Shown: one piece after another, positions 44,994-53,817 of the stretch
Layout: each line of letters opens with the position of its first letter
How positions within the stretch are numbered: position 1 is the first letter of the stretch
From: Bosea vaviloviae
GTDB taxonomy: Bacteria; Pseudomonadota; Alphaproteobacteria; Rhizobiales; Beijerinckiaceae
Length of the DNA: 64,000 nt
Assembly: GCF_001741865.1 (NCBI RefSeq)
Contig: NZ_CP017147.1
Coordinates: forward strand, 1 to 64,000
Reading direction: 5' to 3'
The notes under the pieces: generated by a model
Told to the model about the DNA's origin: nothing
What the model saw: the letters and a program-made list of their open reading frames with translations, nothing else
Databases searched by the model: none
Translations under genes and position numbers: made by a program

Positions 44994-45031
44994 GCGCGCC
45001 CATTGCGCGCCCGGCCCGGCTGACGGCCGGG
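44994..45031 (+). terminator. Two abutting GC hairpins, candidate attenuator
   Basis: GCGCGC-N5-GCGCGC at 44994-45010 and CCCGGCC-N8-GGCCGGG at 45010-45031 share one base. They begin three bases after the leader stop codon. No U-tract follows, so the effect would be Rho-linked or translational if real. Confidence 0.4.
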
Positions 45032-45089
45032 GCTTCACTCAATCATCGCAGACGAAAAGGCGCCGATCCCGCTCGGCGAAGGCAAAGCC

Positions 45090-45302
45090 ATGTCTCAAGG
45101 CAAAGTCACGTCTCAAGCCATCATCATCGAAATCTCCGGCACGACAGCCGGCATCGTCGTCGGCTCCGCCGGAAACTTCCGCTTCTTTTCCTCCGAGCCG
45201 GCCTTCGACAGGCTCGACGGCCGGAGCTTTCATTCCGCCGAGCAGGCGCGCCGCACCGCCGCCGCGCATCGCACCGCCAAGGATGATCGCAAGGCCGCCT
45301 GA
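45090..45302 (+). CDS. Small protein of unknown function at the head of the ssu operon
   Basis: Seventy residues from ATG 45090 with GAAGG eight bases upstream, 39 nt before ssuA. The middle reads AGIVVGSAGNFRFFSSEPAF, a beta-rich core, and the tail is basic and helical (FHSAEQARRTAAAHRTAK). No cysteine, no signal peptide. It is too short for a domain I recognise. Position and codon pattern make it a likely real gene of the sulfonate operon; role unknown. Confidence 0.55.
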   Translation: MSQGKVTSQAIIIEISGTTAGIVVGSAGNFRFFSSEPAFDRLDGRSFHSAEQARRTAAAHRTAKDDRKAA

Positions 45303-45341
45303 ACCGTATCACCCCTCGATCCAGACAAGGGTCCTCACGCC

Positions 45342-46301
45342 ATGGACCGTAGAAATTTCATCGCCAGCCTGGCCGGCTCGTCGCTCGTCCTCGCCTCGGG
45401 GGCCGCCATCGCCCAATCCAGCCCCTCGCCGAGGGAGTTGCGCATCGGCTTCCAGAAGAACGGCGTCCTGCTCATCGCCAAACAGCAGGGCGTGCTGGAA
45501 AAGCGCTTCAAGCCGCAAGGCATCGAGATCAAATGGGTCGAGTTCCAGTTCGGCCCGCCGCTGCTGGAGGCGCTGAACGTCGGCTCGATCGACTACGGCC
45601 CGACCGGCGACGCTCCCCCGATCTTCGCCCAGGCCGCCAAGGCGAACCTGCTCTATGTCGCAACGCAGGAGGCCGCCGGCTCCGGCGCCGCAATCCTGCT
45701 GCCGCCGAAATCGCCGATCCAGACGCTCGCTGAGCTCAAGGGCAAGAAGATCGCCTTCGCCAAGGCATCGAGCTCGCACAACCTCACCATCGCGGCGATC
45801 GAAAAGGCCGGGCTCGGCTATGACGAGTTCACGCCGGTCTATCTGCCGCCGGCCGATGCGCGCGCCGCCTTCGAGCGCGGCTCGGTCGATGCCTGGACGA
45901 TCTGGGATCCCTTCTTCGCCATCGCCGAGGCCATTCCCGGCGTGCGCATCCTGTCGCTGTCGAAGGGCATCGTCTCGCAGAACTCGTTCTACCTCGCCAA
46001 TCGCGACTTCACGACGAAGAACCCCGAGATCGTCGCGGCGATCAATGACGAGCTCGCCAAGGTCGCGCGCTGGGCCGACAGCCATCGCGGCGAGGTCGCC
46101 AGCGTCCAGGCGGCCGCGACCGGCCTGCCTATCGAGCCCTGGAAGCGCTCGGTCGAGCGCTCCGATTTCGTCATCGCGCCGCTCAATCCGCGCGTGCTCG
46201 ACGAGCAGCAGCGCGTCGCCGACCGCTTCCACCGGCTCGGCCTGATCCCCAAGCCGATCAATGTCCGCGACATCGTCTGGGACTGGAAGCCGACCGCCTG
46301 A
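45342..46301 (+). CDS. ssuA: Sulfonate ABC transporter substrate-binding protein (first copy)
   Basis: Periplasmic binding protein, 319 residues. Tat-like signal MDRRNFIASLAGSSLVLASG, cleaved near AIAQ (25). [41 protein letters not shown] and DAWTIWDPFFAIAE are SsuA features. Role is capture of alkanesulfonates for SsuBC. A second, related binding protein follows after 42 nt; they share the segment [11 protein letters not shown] and differ elsewhere, so they likely have different ligands. Confidence 0.93.
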   Translation: MDRRNFIASLAGSSLVLASGAAIAQSSPSPRELRIGFQKNGVLLIAKQQGVLEKRFKPQGIEIKWVEFQFGPPLLEALNVGSIDYGPTGDAPPIFAQAAKANLLYVATQEAAGSGAAILLPPKSPIQTLAELKGKKIAFAKASSSHNLTIAAIEKAGLGYDEFTPVYLPPADARAAFERGSVDAWTIWDPFFAIAEAIPGVRILSLSKGIVSQNSFYLANRDFTTKNPEIVAAINDELAKVARWADSHRGEVASVQAAATGLPIEPWKRSVERSDFVIAPLNPRVLDEQQRVADRFHRLGLIPKPINVRDIVWDWKPTA

Positions 46302-46343
46302 ACGATCAGCCTCCTTCATGACCCCAAGAAAGATAATCATCCG

Positions 46344-47291
46344 ATGATTTCGAAGAGATCGTTCCTGACCCTCTCGGCCGCGAGCCTGGCTCTTGGCCTG
46401 TCCGCGACCGGTGCCTCCGCGCAGGAGAAGACCCTGCGCGTCGGCTTCCAGAAATACGGCAAGATCGTCCTGCTCAAGGGCAAGGGCACGCTGGAGAAGG
46501 CGCTGGAGCCGCTCGGCTACAAGGTCACATGGACCGAGTTCCCGGCCGGCCCGCAATTGCTGGAAGCGGTCAATGTCGGGGCGATCGACATCGGCAACAC
46601 CGGCGAAGCGCCGCCGATCTTTGCCCAGGCCGCAGGCGCACCGCTGGTCTATGTCGCCCATGAGCCGCCGGCACCGAAGGGCGAGGCCATCCTGGTGCCC
46701 AAAGGCAGCTCGATCCAGTCTGTCGCCGAGCTCAAGGGCAAGAAGGTCGCGCTGAACAAGGGCTCCAACGTCCATTACCTGCTGGTCAAGGCCCTGGAGA
46801 AGGCGGGCGTCGCCTATGCCGACATCACGCCGGTGTTCCTGACCCCGGCCGATGCGCGCGCCGCCTTCGAGCGCGGCGCAGTCGATGCCTGGGCGATCTG
46901 GGATCCTTTCCAGGCTGCGGCCGAGACAACGATCGGCGCGCGCACGCTCACTGATGGCACCGGCATCGTCGCCAACCACCAGTTCTATCTGGCGAGCGAG
47001 AAGCTCGTCGCCAATCACGACGCGGCCTTGAAGGTCTTCCTCAAGCAATTGAGCGAGGTCGATGACTGGGCCAAGGCCGACATCGCCGCCGTCGCCGAGG
47101 CGCTGAGCCCCTCGACCGGCATTCCAGCCCCGATCCTGCAGCTGGCGCTGGCGCGCCAGAGCTACGGGATCAGGCCGCTCGACGAAGCCACGATCGCCGA
47201 GCAGCAGCGCATCGCCGACACCTTCCACGCGCTCGGCCTGCTGCCCAAGCCCGTCACCATCGCCAGCGCCGTGAAGAGGATCGGCTCATGA
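46344..47291 (+). CDS. ssuA: Sulfonate ABC transporter substrate-binding protein (second copy)
   Basis: Periplasmic binding protein, 315 residues. Signal peptide to ASAQ (about 27), then [37 protein letters not shown] and [16 protein letters not shown]. This copy is closer to the E. coli SsuA pattern ([14 protein letters not shown]). Its stop overlaps ssuD by four bases. Two adjacent receptors for one SsuBC pair would widen the substrate range. Confidence 0.94.
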   Translation: MISKRSFLTLSAASLALGLSATGASAQEKTLRVGFQKYGKIVLLKGKGTLEKALEPLGYKVTWTEFPAGPQLLEAVNVGAIDIGNTGEAPPIFAQAAGAPLVYVAHEPPAPKGEAILVPKGSSIQSVAELKGKKVALNKGSNVHYLLVKALEKAGVAYADITPVFLTPADARAAFERGAVDAWAIWDPFQAAAETTIGARTLTDGTGIVANHQFYLASEKLVANHDAALKVFLKQLSEVDDWAKADIAAVAEALSPSTGIPAPILQLALARQSYGIRPLDEATIAEQQRIADTFHALGLLPKPVTIASAVKRIGS

Positions 47292-48463
47292 GCGTCGCGC
47301 CTGCACAAAGCGCCAATGTCCTCTGGTTCCTGCCGACCCATGGCGACGGGCGCTATCTCGGCACGGCCACTGGCGGCCGCCAGACCGATTTCGCCTATCT
47401 GCGCCAGATCGCCCAGGCCGCCGACACGCTGGGCTATTACGGCGTCCTGCTGCCGACCGGCCGGAGCTGCGAGGATTCCTGGATCGTCGCCTCGGCGGTC
47501 GCGCCGCTGACGCAGAACCTGCGCTATCTCGTGGCGGTCAGGCCCGGCCTGCAATCGCCGACATTGGCGGCGCGTATGACCGCAACGCTCGACCGCGTCT
47601 CGAACGGGCGGCTGCTCGTCAATGTCGTCACCGGCGGAGACCCGGTCGAGAACGTCGGCGACGGCATCTTCCTGTCGCATGACGAGCGCTACGAGGTGAC
47701 CCGCGAGTTCCTCTGCGTCTATTCCGCCCTGCTGCGCGGCGAGACCGTGCGGCATGAGGGCAAGCATATCCGCATCGAGGATGGGCAATTGCTCTATCCC
47801 TCGACGCAGGCCGGCGGGCCGCCGCTCTATTTCGGCGGCTCCTCGCCCGCTGCCATCGATGTCGCGGCTGAGACCATCGACAAATACCTGACCTGGGGCG
47901 AGCCGCCAGCGGCGGTCGCCGAGAAGATCGCCACAGTCTCCGCCGCGGCCAAGACTGCTGGACGGAAACTCTCCTTCGGCATCCGCCTGCACGTCATCGT
48001 CCGCGAGACCGAGGCCGAAGCCTGGGCAGCCGCCGACAAGCTGATCAGCCATCTCGACGACGCCACCATCGCCAAGTCGCAACAGATCTTCGCCCGCATG
48101 GATTCCGAGGGCCAGAGACGGATGTCGGCGCTGCATGGCGGCAACCGCGACAAGCTCGAGATCTCGCCCAATCTCTGGGCCGGCGTCGGGCTGGTGCGCG
48201 GCGGGGCCGGCACGGCCCTGGTCGGCAGCCCCGAGCAGGTGGCCGACCGGATCAAGGAGTACATGGCGCTCGGCATCGACAGCTTCATCCTGTCGGGCTA
48301 CCCGCATCTGGAGGAGGCTTACCGCTTCGCCGAACTGGTCTTCCCGCTGCTGCCGCTCAACCACGGCAAGCCGGTGATCAACGGCATCGTCAATAACGGC
48401 CCCTTCGGCGAGACCATCGCCAATGACGCCAAGCCCGCGCAGAAACGGGTCGCAAGCTCATGA
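47288..48463 (+). CDS. ssuD: FMNH2-dependent alkanesulfonate monooxygenase
   Basis: Luciferase-fold enzyme, 391 residues, converting alkanesulfonates to aldehydes and sulfite. [14 protein letters not shown] at the N-terminus, TGRSCEDSW with the conserved Cys, [15 protein letters not shown] with Arg and His of the active site, and [21 protein letters not shown] carrying the flexible-loop Arg are as in E. coli SsuD. Needs reduced FMN, presumably from the reductase at the operon end. Confidence 0.96.
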   Translation: MSVAPAQSANVLWFLPTHGDGRYLGTATGGRQTDFAYLRQIAQAADTLGYYGVLLPTGRSCEDSWIVASAVAPLTQNLRYLVAVRPGLQSPTLAARMTATLDRVSNGRLLVNVVTGGDPVENVGDGIFLSHDERYEVTREFLCVYSALLRGETVRHEGKHIRIEDGQLLYPSTQAGGPPLYFGGSSPAAIDVAAETIDKYLTWGEPPAAVAEKIATVSAAAKTAGRKLSFGIRLHVIVRETEAEAWAAADKLISHLDDATIAKSQQIFARMDSEGQRRMSALHGGNRDKLEISPNLWAGVGLVRGGAGTALVGSPEQVADRIKEYMALGIDSFILSGYPHLEEAYRFAELVFPLLPLNHGKPVINGIVNNGPFGETIANDAKPAQKRVASS

Positions 48464-49311
48464 CAGACCGCGCAGAACCGATCCCGCGCCCGCAACGCGC
48501 CAGCCTGCGCCTGCCCGACCTCAAGCTGCTGCAGCCCAAGTCACTACAGCCATGGCTTGCCCGCCTGACGCCCTGGCTGTTGCCGCTCGCCATCCTCGTG
48601 GTCTGGCAAGCGGCCGCGCGGCTGGGTTTCATCGCCGCCAATGTCCTGCCGGCGCCGAGCGACGTGCTCGCGGCAGGCTGGCGGCTGACGCTGAATGGGC
48701 AGCTCGCCGAGAACATCGCGGTCAGCTTCAAGCGCGCCATCTCCGGCTTCCTGCTCGGCGGCTCGCTCGCCTTCGCGCTTGGCCTGTTCAACGGCCTGTC
48801 CAAAACCTCCGAGCGTGTCACCGACACCACTATCCAGATGGTGCGCAACGTCCCGAACCTGGCGCTGATCCCGCTGGTTATCCTCTGGTTCGGCATCGAG
48901 GAGGAGGCGAAGCTGTTCCTAACCTCGCTCGGCGTCTTCTTCCCGATCTACATCAACACCTTCCATGGCGTGCGCACCGTCGACAGCCAGCTCGTCGAGA
49001 TGGGCCGCTCCTATGGCATGAGCAATCTCGAGCTGTTCCGGCGCGTCATCCTGCCGGGCGCCCTGCCCTCGATCTTCGTCGGTGTGCGCTATGCGCTCGG
49101 CATCATGTGGCTGACGCTGATCGTGGCGGAGACGATCGCGGCCAATTCCGGCATCGGCTACATGGCGATGAATGCGCGCGAGTTCATGCTGGTCGACGTC
49201 GTCGTGCTGGCAATCGTGATCTACGCGGCGCTGGGCAAGCTCGCCGACTCGATCGTGCGCCTACTGGAGCGGCTCTGCCTGTCCTGGCACCCCGCCTTCC
49301 AGAAGTACTGA
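48460..49311 (+). CDS. ssuC: Sulfonate ABC transporter permease
   Basis: Inner-membrane permease, 283 residues, six helices. [15 protein letters not shown] is the typical SsuC/TauC entry region, [27 protein letters not shown] follows and the EAA loop is [26 protein letters not shown] 48460 overlaps ssuD by four bases. Confidence 0.95.
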   Translation: MTDRAEPIPRPQRASLRLPDLKLLQPKSLQPWLARLTPWLLPLAILVVWQAAARLGFIAANVLPAPSDVLAAGWRLTLNGQLAENIAVSFKRAISGFLLGGSLAFALGLFNGLSKTSERVTDTTIQMVRNVPNLALIPLVILWFGIEEEAKLFLTSLGVFFPIYINTFHGVRTVDSQLVEMGRSYGMSNLELFRRVILPGALPSIFVGVRYALGIMWLTLIVAETIAANSGIGYMAMNAREFMLVDVVVLAIVIYAALGKLADSIVRLLERLCLSWHPAFQKY

Positions 49312-49321
49312 GGAGCCGGCG

Positions 49322-50167
49322 ATGACGGCAGCGACATTAGCGACAGCGACATCGGCGCCCGGCGCCCGGCTTTTCGAGGCCCTGTTCGAGGACCCGTCGG
49401 CGAAGGCCCGGGCCGCGCGCGGCCAGCCGATCGCGATACGGGGCCTGAAGAAGCACTTCGGCGAGCTCGAGGTTCTGCGCGGGATCGATCTCGACGTGCC
49501 CGCTGGGCAGTTCCTCGCCATCGTCGGGCGCAGCGGCTGCGGCAAGAGCACGCTGCTGCGCATCCTCGCCGGCCTCGATACGCCAAGCGAAGGCACGCTC
49601 AGTCTCAGTCAGGCCGGCACTGCCGCCGCAACCCCGCGCATCATGTTCCAGGAGCCGCGCCTGCTGCCCTGGGCGCGCGTGCTCTCCAATGTCGAGGTCG
49701 GGCTGGGCGCCGAGCGCAAGCTGCCGGAGGCCGAGGAGCGCGCCTTCCAGACGCTGCGCGCCGTCGGGCTCGAAGCGAAGGCGCAGCAATGGCCGGCTCT
49801 GCTCTCTGGAGGCCAGCGCCAGCGCGTCGCGCTCGCCCGCGCCCTGGTCAGCCGGCCGCGCGTGCTGGCGCTGGACGAGCCGCTCGGCGCGCTCGACGCG
49901 CTGACCCGCATCGAGATGCAGGGCCTGCTGGAGCGGGTCTGGCTCGCCCAGGGCTTCACCGCGATCCTGGTGACCCATGACGTCTCCGAGGCGCTGACGC
50001 TCGCCGACCGCGTCGTGATGATCGACGAGGGCCGCATCACGCTCGATATCTCCGTCGACCTGCCGCGTCCGCGCCGGCGTGGCTCGGTCGACATCGCCTT
50101 GCTCGAAGAGCGCATCCTCAAGGATCTGATCCGCGAGGACGCCAACCCGCCCGAATACGCGATCTGA
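49322..50167 (+). CDS. ssuB: Sulfonate ABC transporter ATP-binding protein
   Basis: ATPase, 281 residues. A 35-residue N-terminal extension precedes the core, then Walker [11 protein letters not shown]-loop [18 protein letters not shown], signature [15 protein letters not shown] and Walker [13 protein letters not shown]. LLPWxxVxxNV after the Q-loop is the nitrate/sulfonate/taurine subfamily mark. Starts ten bases after ssuC with GGAG upstream. Confidence 0.95.
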   Translation: MTAATLATATSAPGARLFEALFEDPSAKARAARGQPIAIRGLKKHFGELEVLRGIDLDVPAGQFLAIVGRSGCGKSTLLRILAGLDTPSEGTLSLSQAGTAAATPRIMFQEPRLLPWARVLSNVEVGLGAERKLPEAEERAFQTLRAVGLEAKAQQWPALLSGGQRQRVALARALVSRPRVLALDEPLGALDALTRIEMQGLLERVWLAQGFTAILVTHDVSEALTLADRVVMIDEGRITLDISVDLPRPRRRGSVDIALLEERILKDLIREDANPPEYAI

Positions 50168-50181
50168 AGGAGATGAAAGCG

Positions 50182-50751
50182 ATGGCCGTCATCACCCAGC
50201 TGCCCAAGGCGATCCGCCCGGTCCGCGACGACGCAGCCACCTTCCGCGCCGCCTTCCGTCATCTCGCCGGCGGCGTCAGCGTGATCACGACAGGGCACGG
50301 CGAAGACCGCACCGGCCTGACCGCGACCTCGGTCTCCTCGCTCTCGGCCGAGCCGCCGACCATCTTCTTCGGCCTCAATCTGAGCTCGTCGAGCTATCCC
50401 GTGCTCCAGCGTCACCGCAGTTTCGGCGTGAATTTCCTGAGTGCGACCCAAAAGCAGGTCGCCGACCGCTTCGCCGGCCGGGGCGGCGAGACGGGCGCCG
50501 CGCGCTATGCCGATGCGGAATGGACGCGCGGGGTATCCGGCGCACCGCTCCTGCTCGGCGCGCTGGCGAGCCTCGATTGCGAGGTCGAGGAAATCATCGA
50601 GCGCCACTCCCACGCCATCATCATCGGCCGGGTCCGGGAGGTCAGGCTCGGCCGCGACGACGCCGCCCTGGTCTACTGGCGCGGCGACTATGAACGGCTC
50701 GGCTGGATGATCGAGGAAGCCACGACCGCGCTGGGCTTGCGTGCCTATTAG
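50182..50751 (+). CDS. NAD(P)H:flavin reductase, HpaC/FRP-like domain
   Basis: Flavin reductase, 189 residues from ATG 50182. AAGGAG ends nine bases before this ATG; an ATG at 50173 touches the ribosome site and is unlikely. FRAAFRHLAGGVSVITTGHG, TGLTATSVSSLSAEPPTIFFGLN and the terminal HAIIIGRV-VYWRGDYERLG are the split-barrel FMN-binding blocks. It would supply FMNH2 to SsuD and possibly to the DszA-type oxygenase at 43315, taking the part of SsuE though unrelated to it. Confidence 0.92.
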   Translation: MAVITQLPKAIRPVRDDAATFRAAFRHLAGGVSVITTGHGEDRTGLTATSVSSLSAEPPTIFFGLNLSSSSYPVLQRHRSFGVNFLSATQKQVADRFAGRGGETGAARYADAEWTRGVSGAPLLLGALASLDCEVEEIIERHSHAIIIGRVREVRLGRDDAALVYWRGDYERLGWMIEEATTALGLRAY

Positions 50752-50756
50752 AGCCC

Positions 50757-51536
50757 TCAGCGCTCCCTGACGATCTCAAGCCTCGCGCCATGAGTGAGGC
50801 GGGGGTCGAGAACCTCGTCCTTCCCGCCGAAGAACGAGATCGCATAGGCTCCCTGGCCACGCCTTTCGAGATGGCGCGTCAGCCCTTCGCAAGCCTCGGC
50901 CCGCCCCTCGACCAGCGACACGATCTGGCGGCCGAGCTGGAACTGCACGAGCCCGAAGCCGAGCCCCGGCACGCCGCCGCTGGCGATGGGCGCCATGCCG
51001 AGCAGGGTACGGTAGCGCGCTGCCGACACGTCAAGATCGCGGACCGCCACGGTCACGCCGGCGACGCCGGTGACCCCGTTCGCATGTTTGCGGGCAGCGC
51101 CCTCCGGCACGCGCAGCGCCCGCGCAGTGACATCCTCGCACAGGAAGGGAATGTCGCTTTCGGGCGGGCGCGCCGAACGCCAGGCGAGACGCGTGCCATC
51201 AGGCTGCAAGCGCGCGCCATCGATCGGGCCATCCATCTCGATTCCGTTGGCGCGGGCACGCGCCAGATCGACGTCGAGCGAATCCGGCAGCAGGGCGTAG
51301 TCGACCAGCCCGCTGCCGGCCTCGTCCAAGACGCGCCACCAGCGGAAGTCCGGCACCGGCCGGGAAAAGGCGATGATTTCGAGATAAGCGCCATCCGCCA
51401 GCACCACGAGCGCATTGCGCGAGCCGCGCGGATGCTCGCCGCCGGTCAGCACCGTGAAACCCAGCGCCTCATAGTCGCGAACGGCCTGATCGAGATCGGT
51501 GACGGCGATGACGATATGGTCGATCGAAAGCGGCAT
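50757..51536 (-). CDS. VOC-superfamily (glyoxalase-like) protein
   Basis: Metal-dependent VOC fold, 259 residues. First beta-alpha-beta module from residue 3 (LSIDHIVIAVTDLDQAVRDYEALGF) with H7 and the later Glu of YLEIIAFSRP as likely metal ligands; second module from about 157 (VTVAVRDLDVSAARYRTLLG). Convergent with the flavin reductase gene, five bases between stops. Reaction not predictable; family includes dioxygenases, isomerases and glyoxalases. Confidence 0.82.
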   Translation of the reverse strand: MPLSIDHIVIAVTDLDQAVRDYEALGFTVLTGGEHPRGSRNALVVLADGAYLEIIAFSRPVPDFRWWRVLDEAGSGLVDYALLPDSLDVDLARARANGIEMDGPIDGARLQPDGTRLAWRSARPPESDIPFLCEDVTARALRVPEGAARKHANGVTGVAGVTVAVRDLDVSAARYRTLLGMAPIASGGVPGLGFGLVQFQLGRQIVSLVEGRAEACEGLTRHLERRGQGAYAISFFGGKDEVLDPRLTHGARLEIVRER

Positions 51537-51558
51537 CGCGGGACATCCTTGTGAAAGA

Positions 51559-51644
51559 GAGCGTCTTCAAGCGAAGTGGAGACCGGTTCCCCCGCGCAAA
51601 CGCGAAGCATTTGCTCGGAGAAACGCGTTAAAACAATGGTCTAG
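51559..51644. repeat. Dispersed repeat, GTTTTC-ACCGGTT family, extended copy
   Basis: Contains agcgtcttcaagcgaagtgg, gaccggttcccc and, at the end, acgcgttaaaacaatgg, in the order of the unit at 8357-8420 reversed, with about 20 extra bases in the middle. Confidence 0.6.
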
Positions 51645-51646
51645 AT

Positions 51647-51733
51647 CGTCATTGCGAACGAAGTGAAGCAATCCAGGGAGACGTGGGGCACGGCCCTCTG
51701 GATTGCTTCGTCGCTACGCTCCTCGCAATGACG
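51647..51733. repeat. Degraded copy of the CGTCATTGCGA inverted repeat
   Basis: Arms CGTCATTGCGAACGAAGTGA... and the reverse-complement stretch at 51696-51733 match the perfect 14843-14922 element, with small insertions in the right arm. Confidence 0.7.
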
Positions 51734-51750
51734 GCCAGGGTTCGAGCCTC

Positions 51751-51799
51751 GAGCAGGATGCGAAAAAGCGGGCACCGGTTTTTCGCATTGATCCTGCTC
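51751..51799. repeat. Dispersed hairpin, GAGCAGGAT/ATCCTGCTC
   Basis: Perfect 9-bp arms with inner gcgaaaaa/tttttcgc complementarity. Related to the hairpin at 16321-16368. Confidence 0.65.
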
Positions 51800-51828
51800 T
51801 CACTCTTTGATGAGAGCCGGCGCGACGT

Positions 51829-52143
51829 TCAGCGCAACGGCGAGAACGCCGTGGGGCGCAGGATGCGGCTGCGCATCTCGAGCACATAGGGTGCGGCCTT
51901 GGCGCGGAACTCCTGCCAGCGCGGATCGGCCTCCATCGCCGCGCGCCGGCGCTCGCGATCGCCGGCATCCTCGAAGCGCCACATATGGACGACTTCGTTG
52001 ACGACGCCCGTATCGGTGGTGAACCAGCCGATCAGGTGACCGAGATGCGAGACCTGCAGCTCCATGCCCTCGCGGACATAGAGGTCGAGATAGTCGCGCA
52101 CATGGGCCGGCTTGATCGCGTAGGTGCGTTCATCGAGGATCAT
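51829..52143 (-). CDS. NIPSNAP family protein
   Basis: Small dimeric ferredoxin-fold protein, 104 residues. MILDERTYAIKPAHVRDYLDLYVREG, LIGWFTTDTGVVNEVVHMWRFED and WQEFRAKAAPYVLEMRSRIL match the family throughout. ATG 52143 is used because the length then equals the family standard. It follows the nitroreductase gene by seven bases and shares its transcript. Role of bacterial NIPSNAPs is not established. Confidence 0.9.
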   Translation of the reverse strand: MILDERTYAIKPAHVRDYLDLYVREGMELQVSHLGHLIGWFTTDTGVVNEVVHMWRFEDAGDRERRRAAMEADPRWQEFRAKAAPYVLEMRSRILRPTAFSPLR

Positions 52144-52150
52144 GATGTCG

Positions 52151-52750
52151 TCAGCCTGCCGGAAAGGCGCCTTCGAAGACGCTGGCCGAGAGCGGGTTGC
52201 GCTGGCTCGGGGTTTCACGCGCCTGCAGCGCCTCCGGCAATTGCGCCTTGTCGCCCGGCTTGCCGATCGCGACCACAGCCTCGACGCGGTAGCCGGCGGG
52301 TACGTTCAGTTCGGCCGCCGCGCGCACATGATCGAAGCCGACCATGCCATGGGCCTGCCAGCCCGACCGGGTCGCCTGCAAGGCGAGCTGGGCCCAGGCC
52401 GCCCCGGCATCGAAGGAATGGCTGTAGGACGGGATCTCTTCCGTCTTGCCGGGAACGGCCAGGGTCTGCTTGGAGACCACGATGACCAAAGCAGCGGCAT
52501 GCTTCGCCCAGGAGGCGTTGAACTCGTTCAGCAGGCCGAGCAGCTTGTCCCAATGCGCCGTACCGCGCCGCGCATAGACGAACCGCCAGGGCTGCGAATT
52601 ATAGGAGGACGGGGCCCAGCGCGCCGCCTCGAACAGGGACAAGAGCTCAGCCTCGGAGATGCCGTCGACGGTGAAGGCGCGCGGCGACCAGCGCTCGAGG
52701 AAAAGCGGGTCGATCGCATGCTCGGCGACGCGATGATTGATTGGTGTCAT
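52151..52750 (-). CDS. Nitroreductase family protein
   Basis: FMN-dependent NAD(P)H oxidoreductase, 199 residues from ATG 52750. FLERWSPRAFTVDGISEAELLSLFEAARWAPSSYNSQPWRFV is the FMN-binding entry, and GAAWAQLALQATRSGWQAHGMVGFD the dimer core. It could reduce nitro, quinone or flavin substrates. AGGG lies before the ATG. Confidence 0.9.
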   Translation of the reverse strand: MTPINHRVAEHAIDPLFLERWSPRAFTVDGISEAELLSLFEAARWAPSSYNSQPWRFVYARRGTAHWDKLLGLLNEFNASWAKHAAALVIVVSKQTLAVPGKTEEIPSYSHSFDAGAAWAQLALQATRSGWQAHGMVGFDHVRAAAELNVPAGYRVEAVVAIGKPGDKAQLPEALQARETPSQRNPLSASVFEGAFPAG

Positions 52751-53183
52751 GGAAACATACCCTGCTGAATGCGTAGCGGTGGTGGTGGATTGAGCCGCGT
52801 CACGATCGGCAAGATAGTCCGGATCAGTGCATCGACGCCGCCCCTCATCCAATAGCAAGATACGCGTCCCCGGCATATCGCTGGATGACCCGTTTTCGGG
52901 CAGCGAGGCTTGCACTAACGGTTCTGTGAACCGCTACCCCGAGTGGCTCCAGCCGGCGCGGCAGGTCATCGCGAACCGTCCAGGCTGCGATATTGCCCCC
53001 GGTAGAAAATTAGAGGCGCATCGATCGGCTCGCAATGGAAGCTCGCGCGCACTCAAGCTCCCGACCACGCTGGTCATCCGGCAATCCTGCCAGGCGATTT
53101 CCCCCAGGGCACTCGCGATTGAGCCAGTTCGGCCATTCGTGCGGTCGCCCTTGTCCGTCGGCCGCGCGAACCGGCAACCTCGC
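52751..53183. other. Noncoding stretch upstream of the nitroreductase gene
   Basis: About 430 bases with no gene I can support. Open frames cross it on both strands but have no ribosome sites or family resemblance. It includes the nitroreductase promoter and then borders the decayed binding-protein fragment. Confidence 0.5.
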
Positions 53184-53445
53184 TCAGAAGGTCGGCATCG
53201 GCGGCAGGGGCGACAGCAGGATGCCGAACCAGCGCTTGTTGATCTCGCTGAGCTGGCCGTTGGCGGCGATCTCGGCGATGAACTTGTTCGACCACTCCGC
53301 CAGCGCGGTATCAGCTTTGCGGAAGGCCATGCCGTTGGCCTGCTCCTTCAAAGTGATCTTCGGCTCGATGTTGAGCTGGGGATAGTCCTTGTTCAACTGC
53401 GCCAGGATGGTGTTGCTCGCGCCGATCGCCTGGATCTGGCTCGAT
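53184..53445 (-). pseudogene. C-terminal remnant of an amino acid ABC solute-binding protein (family 3)
   Basis: The minus strand from about 53443 reads IQAIGASNTILAQLNKDYPQ, then KEQANGMAFRKADTALAEWS and QLSEINKRWFGI, the C-terminal lobe of a glutamate/aspartate-type binding protein. The frame is closed by TGA a few codons before this segment, and no N-terminal half or signal peptide is found upstream. Only about 80 residues remain of an expected 280-300. The gene was cut at about 53443, where unrelated sequence begins. Confidence 0.75.
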
Positions 53446-53564
53446 CAAGACCAGGTTTCCTTGTTCCCAGATAGTCTGGAGTCGGGTTGAACCCGGCCAC
53501 CGTGTTTTAAAGTCGCGCGAACCACATCGCTCCAGCAAGCGGCGCGGCCCGGCGACCCGTTCCT

Positions 53565-53631
53565 TAGAGCATTGCGCGGAGAAGTGGGTACCGGTTTTTC
53601 GCGAGAACGATGCGCTAAAATTCTCAGGAGC
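53565..53631. repeat. Dispersed repeat, ACCGGTTTTTCGCG copy
   Basis: tagagcattgcgcggagaag, gtaccggtttttcgcg and tgcgctaaaattctcaggagc follow the order seen at 8357-8420 and 11161-11221. It lies between the truncated gene and the acyl-CoA dehydrogenase. Confidence 0.6.
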
Positions 53632-53817
53632 ATGGCGCAGAAAAAGGAGGACCGACTTTCGAACGAGGCTCTCCAAAAGACCCTTGTCCTGCGGAGAGCC
53701 CCTCCGGCTCTAAAGTCGGGGCAGCAGCGCCTCGCCAATGAGGGTATCTCCCGAACGATCGAACTTTCATCCGGGCGCCCGCCCCGCTGCCTCGCCCCTC
53801 AAAGCCCTACCGCCGCC

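Noticed and set aside
45309..47228. Long minus-strand open frame across both ssuA genes
   Set aside because: Its apparent internal repeat merely mirrors the two tandem ssuA genes on the true coding strand.
53445..53738. Minus-strand frame near the truncated binding-protein gene that might be a transposase remnant
   Set aside because: No catalytic motif or terminal inverted repeats could be identified, so a named insertion sequence cannot be supported.
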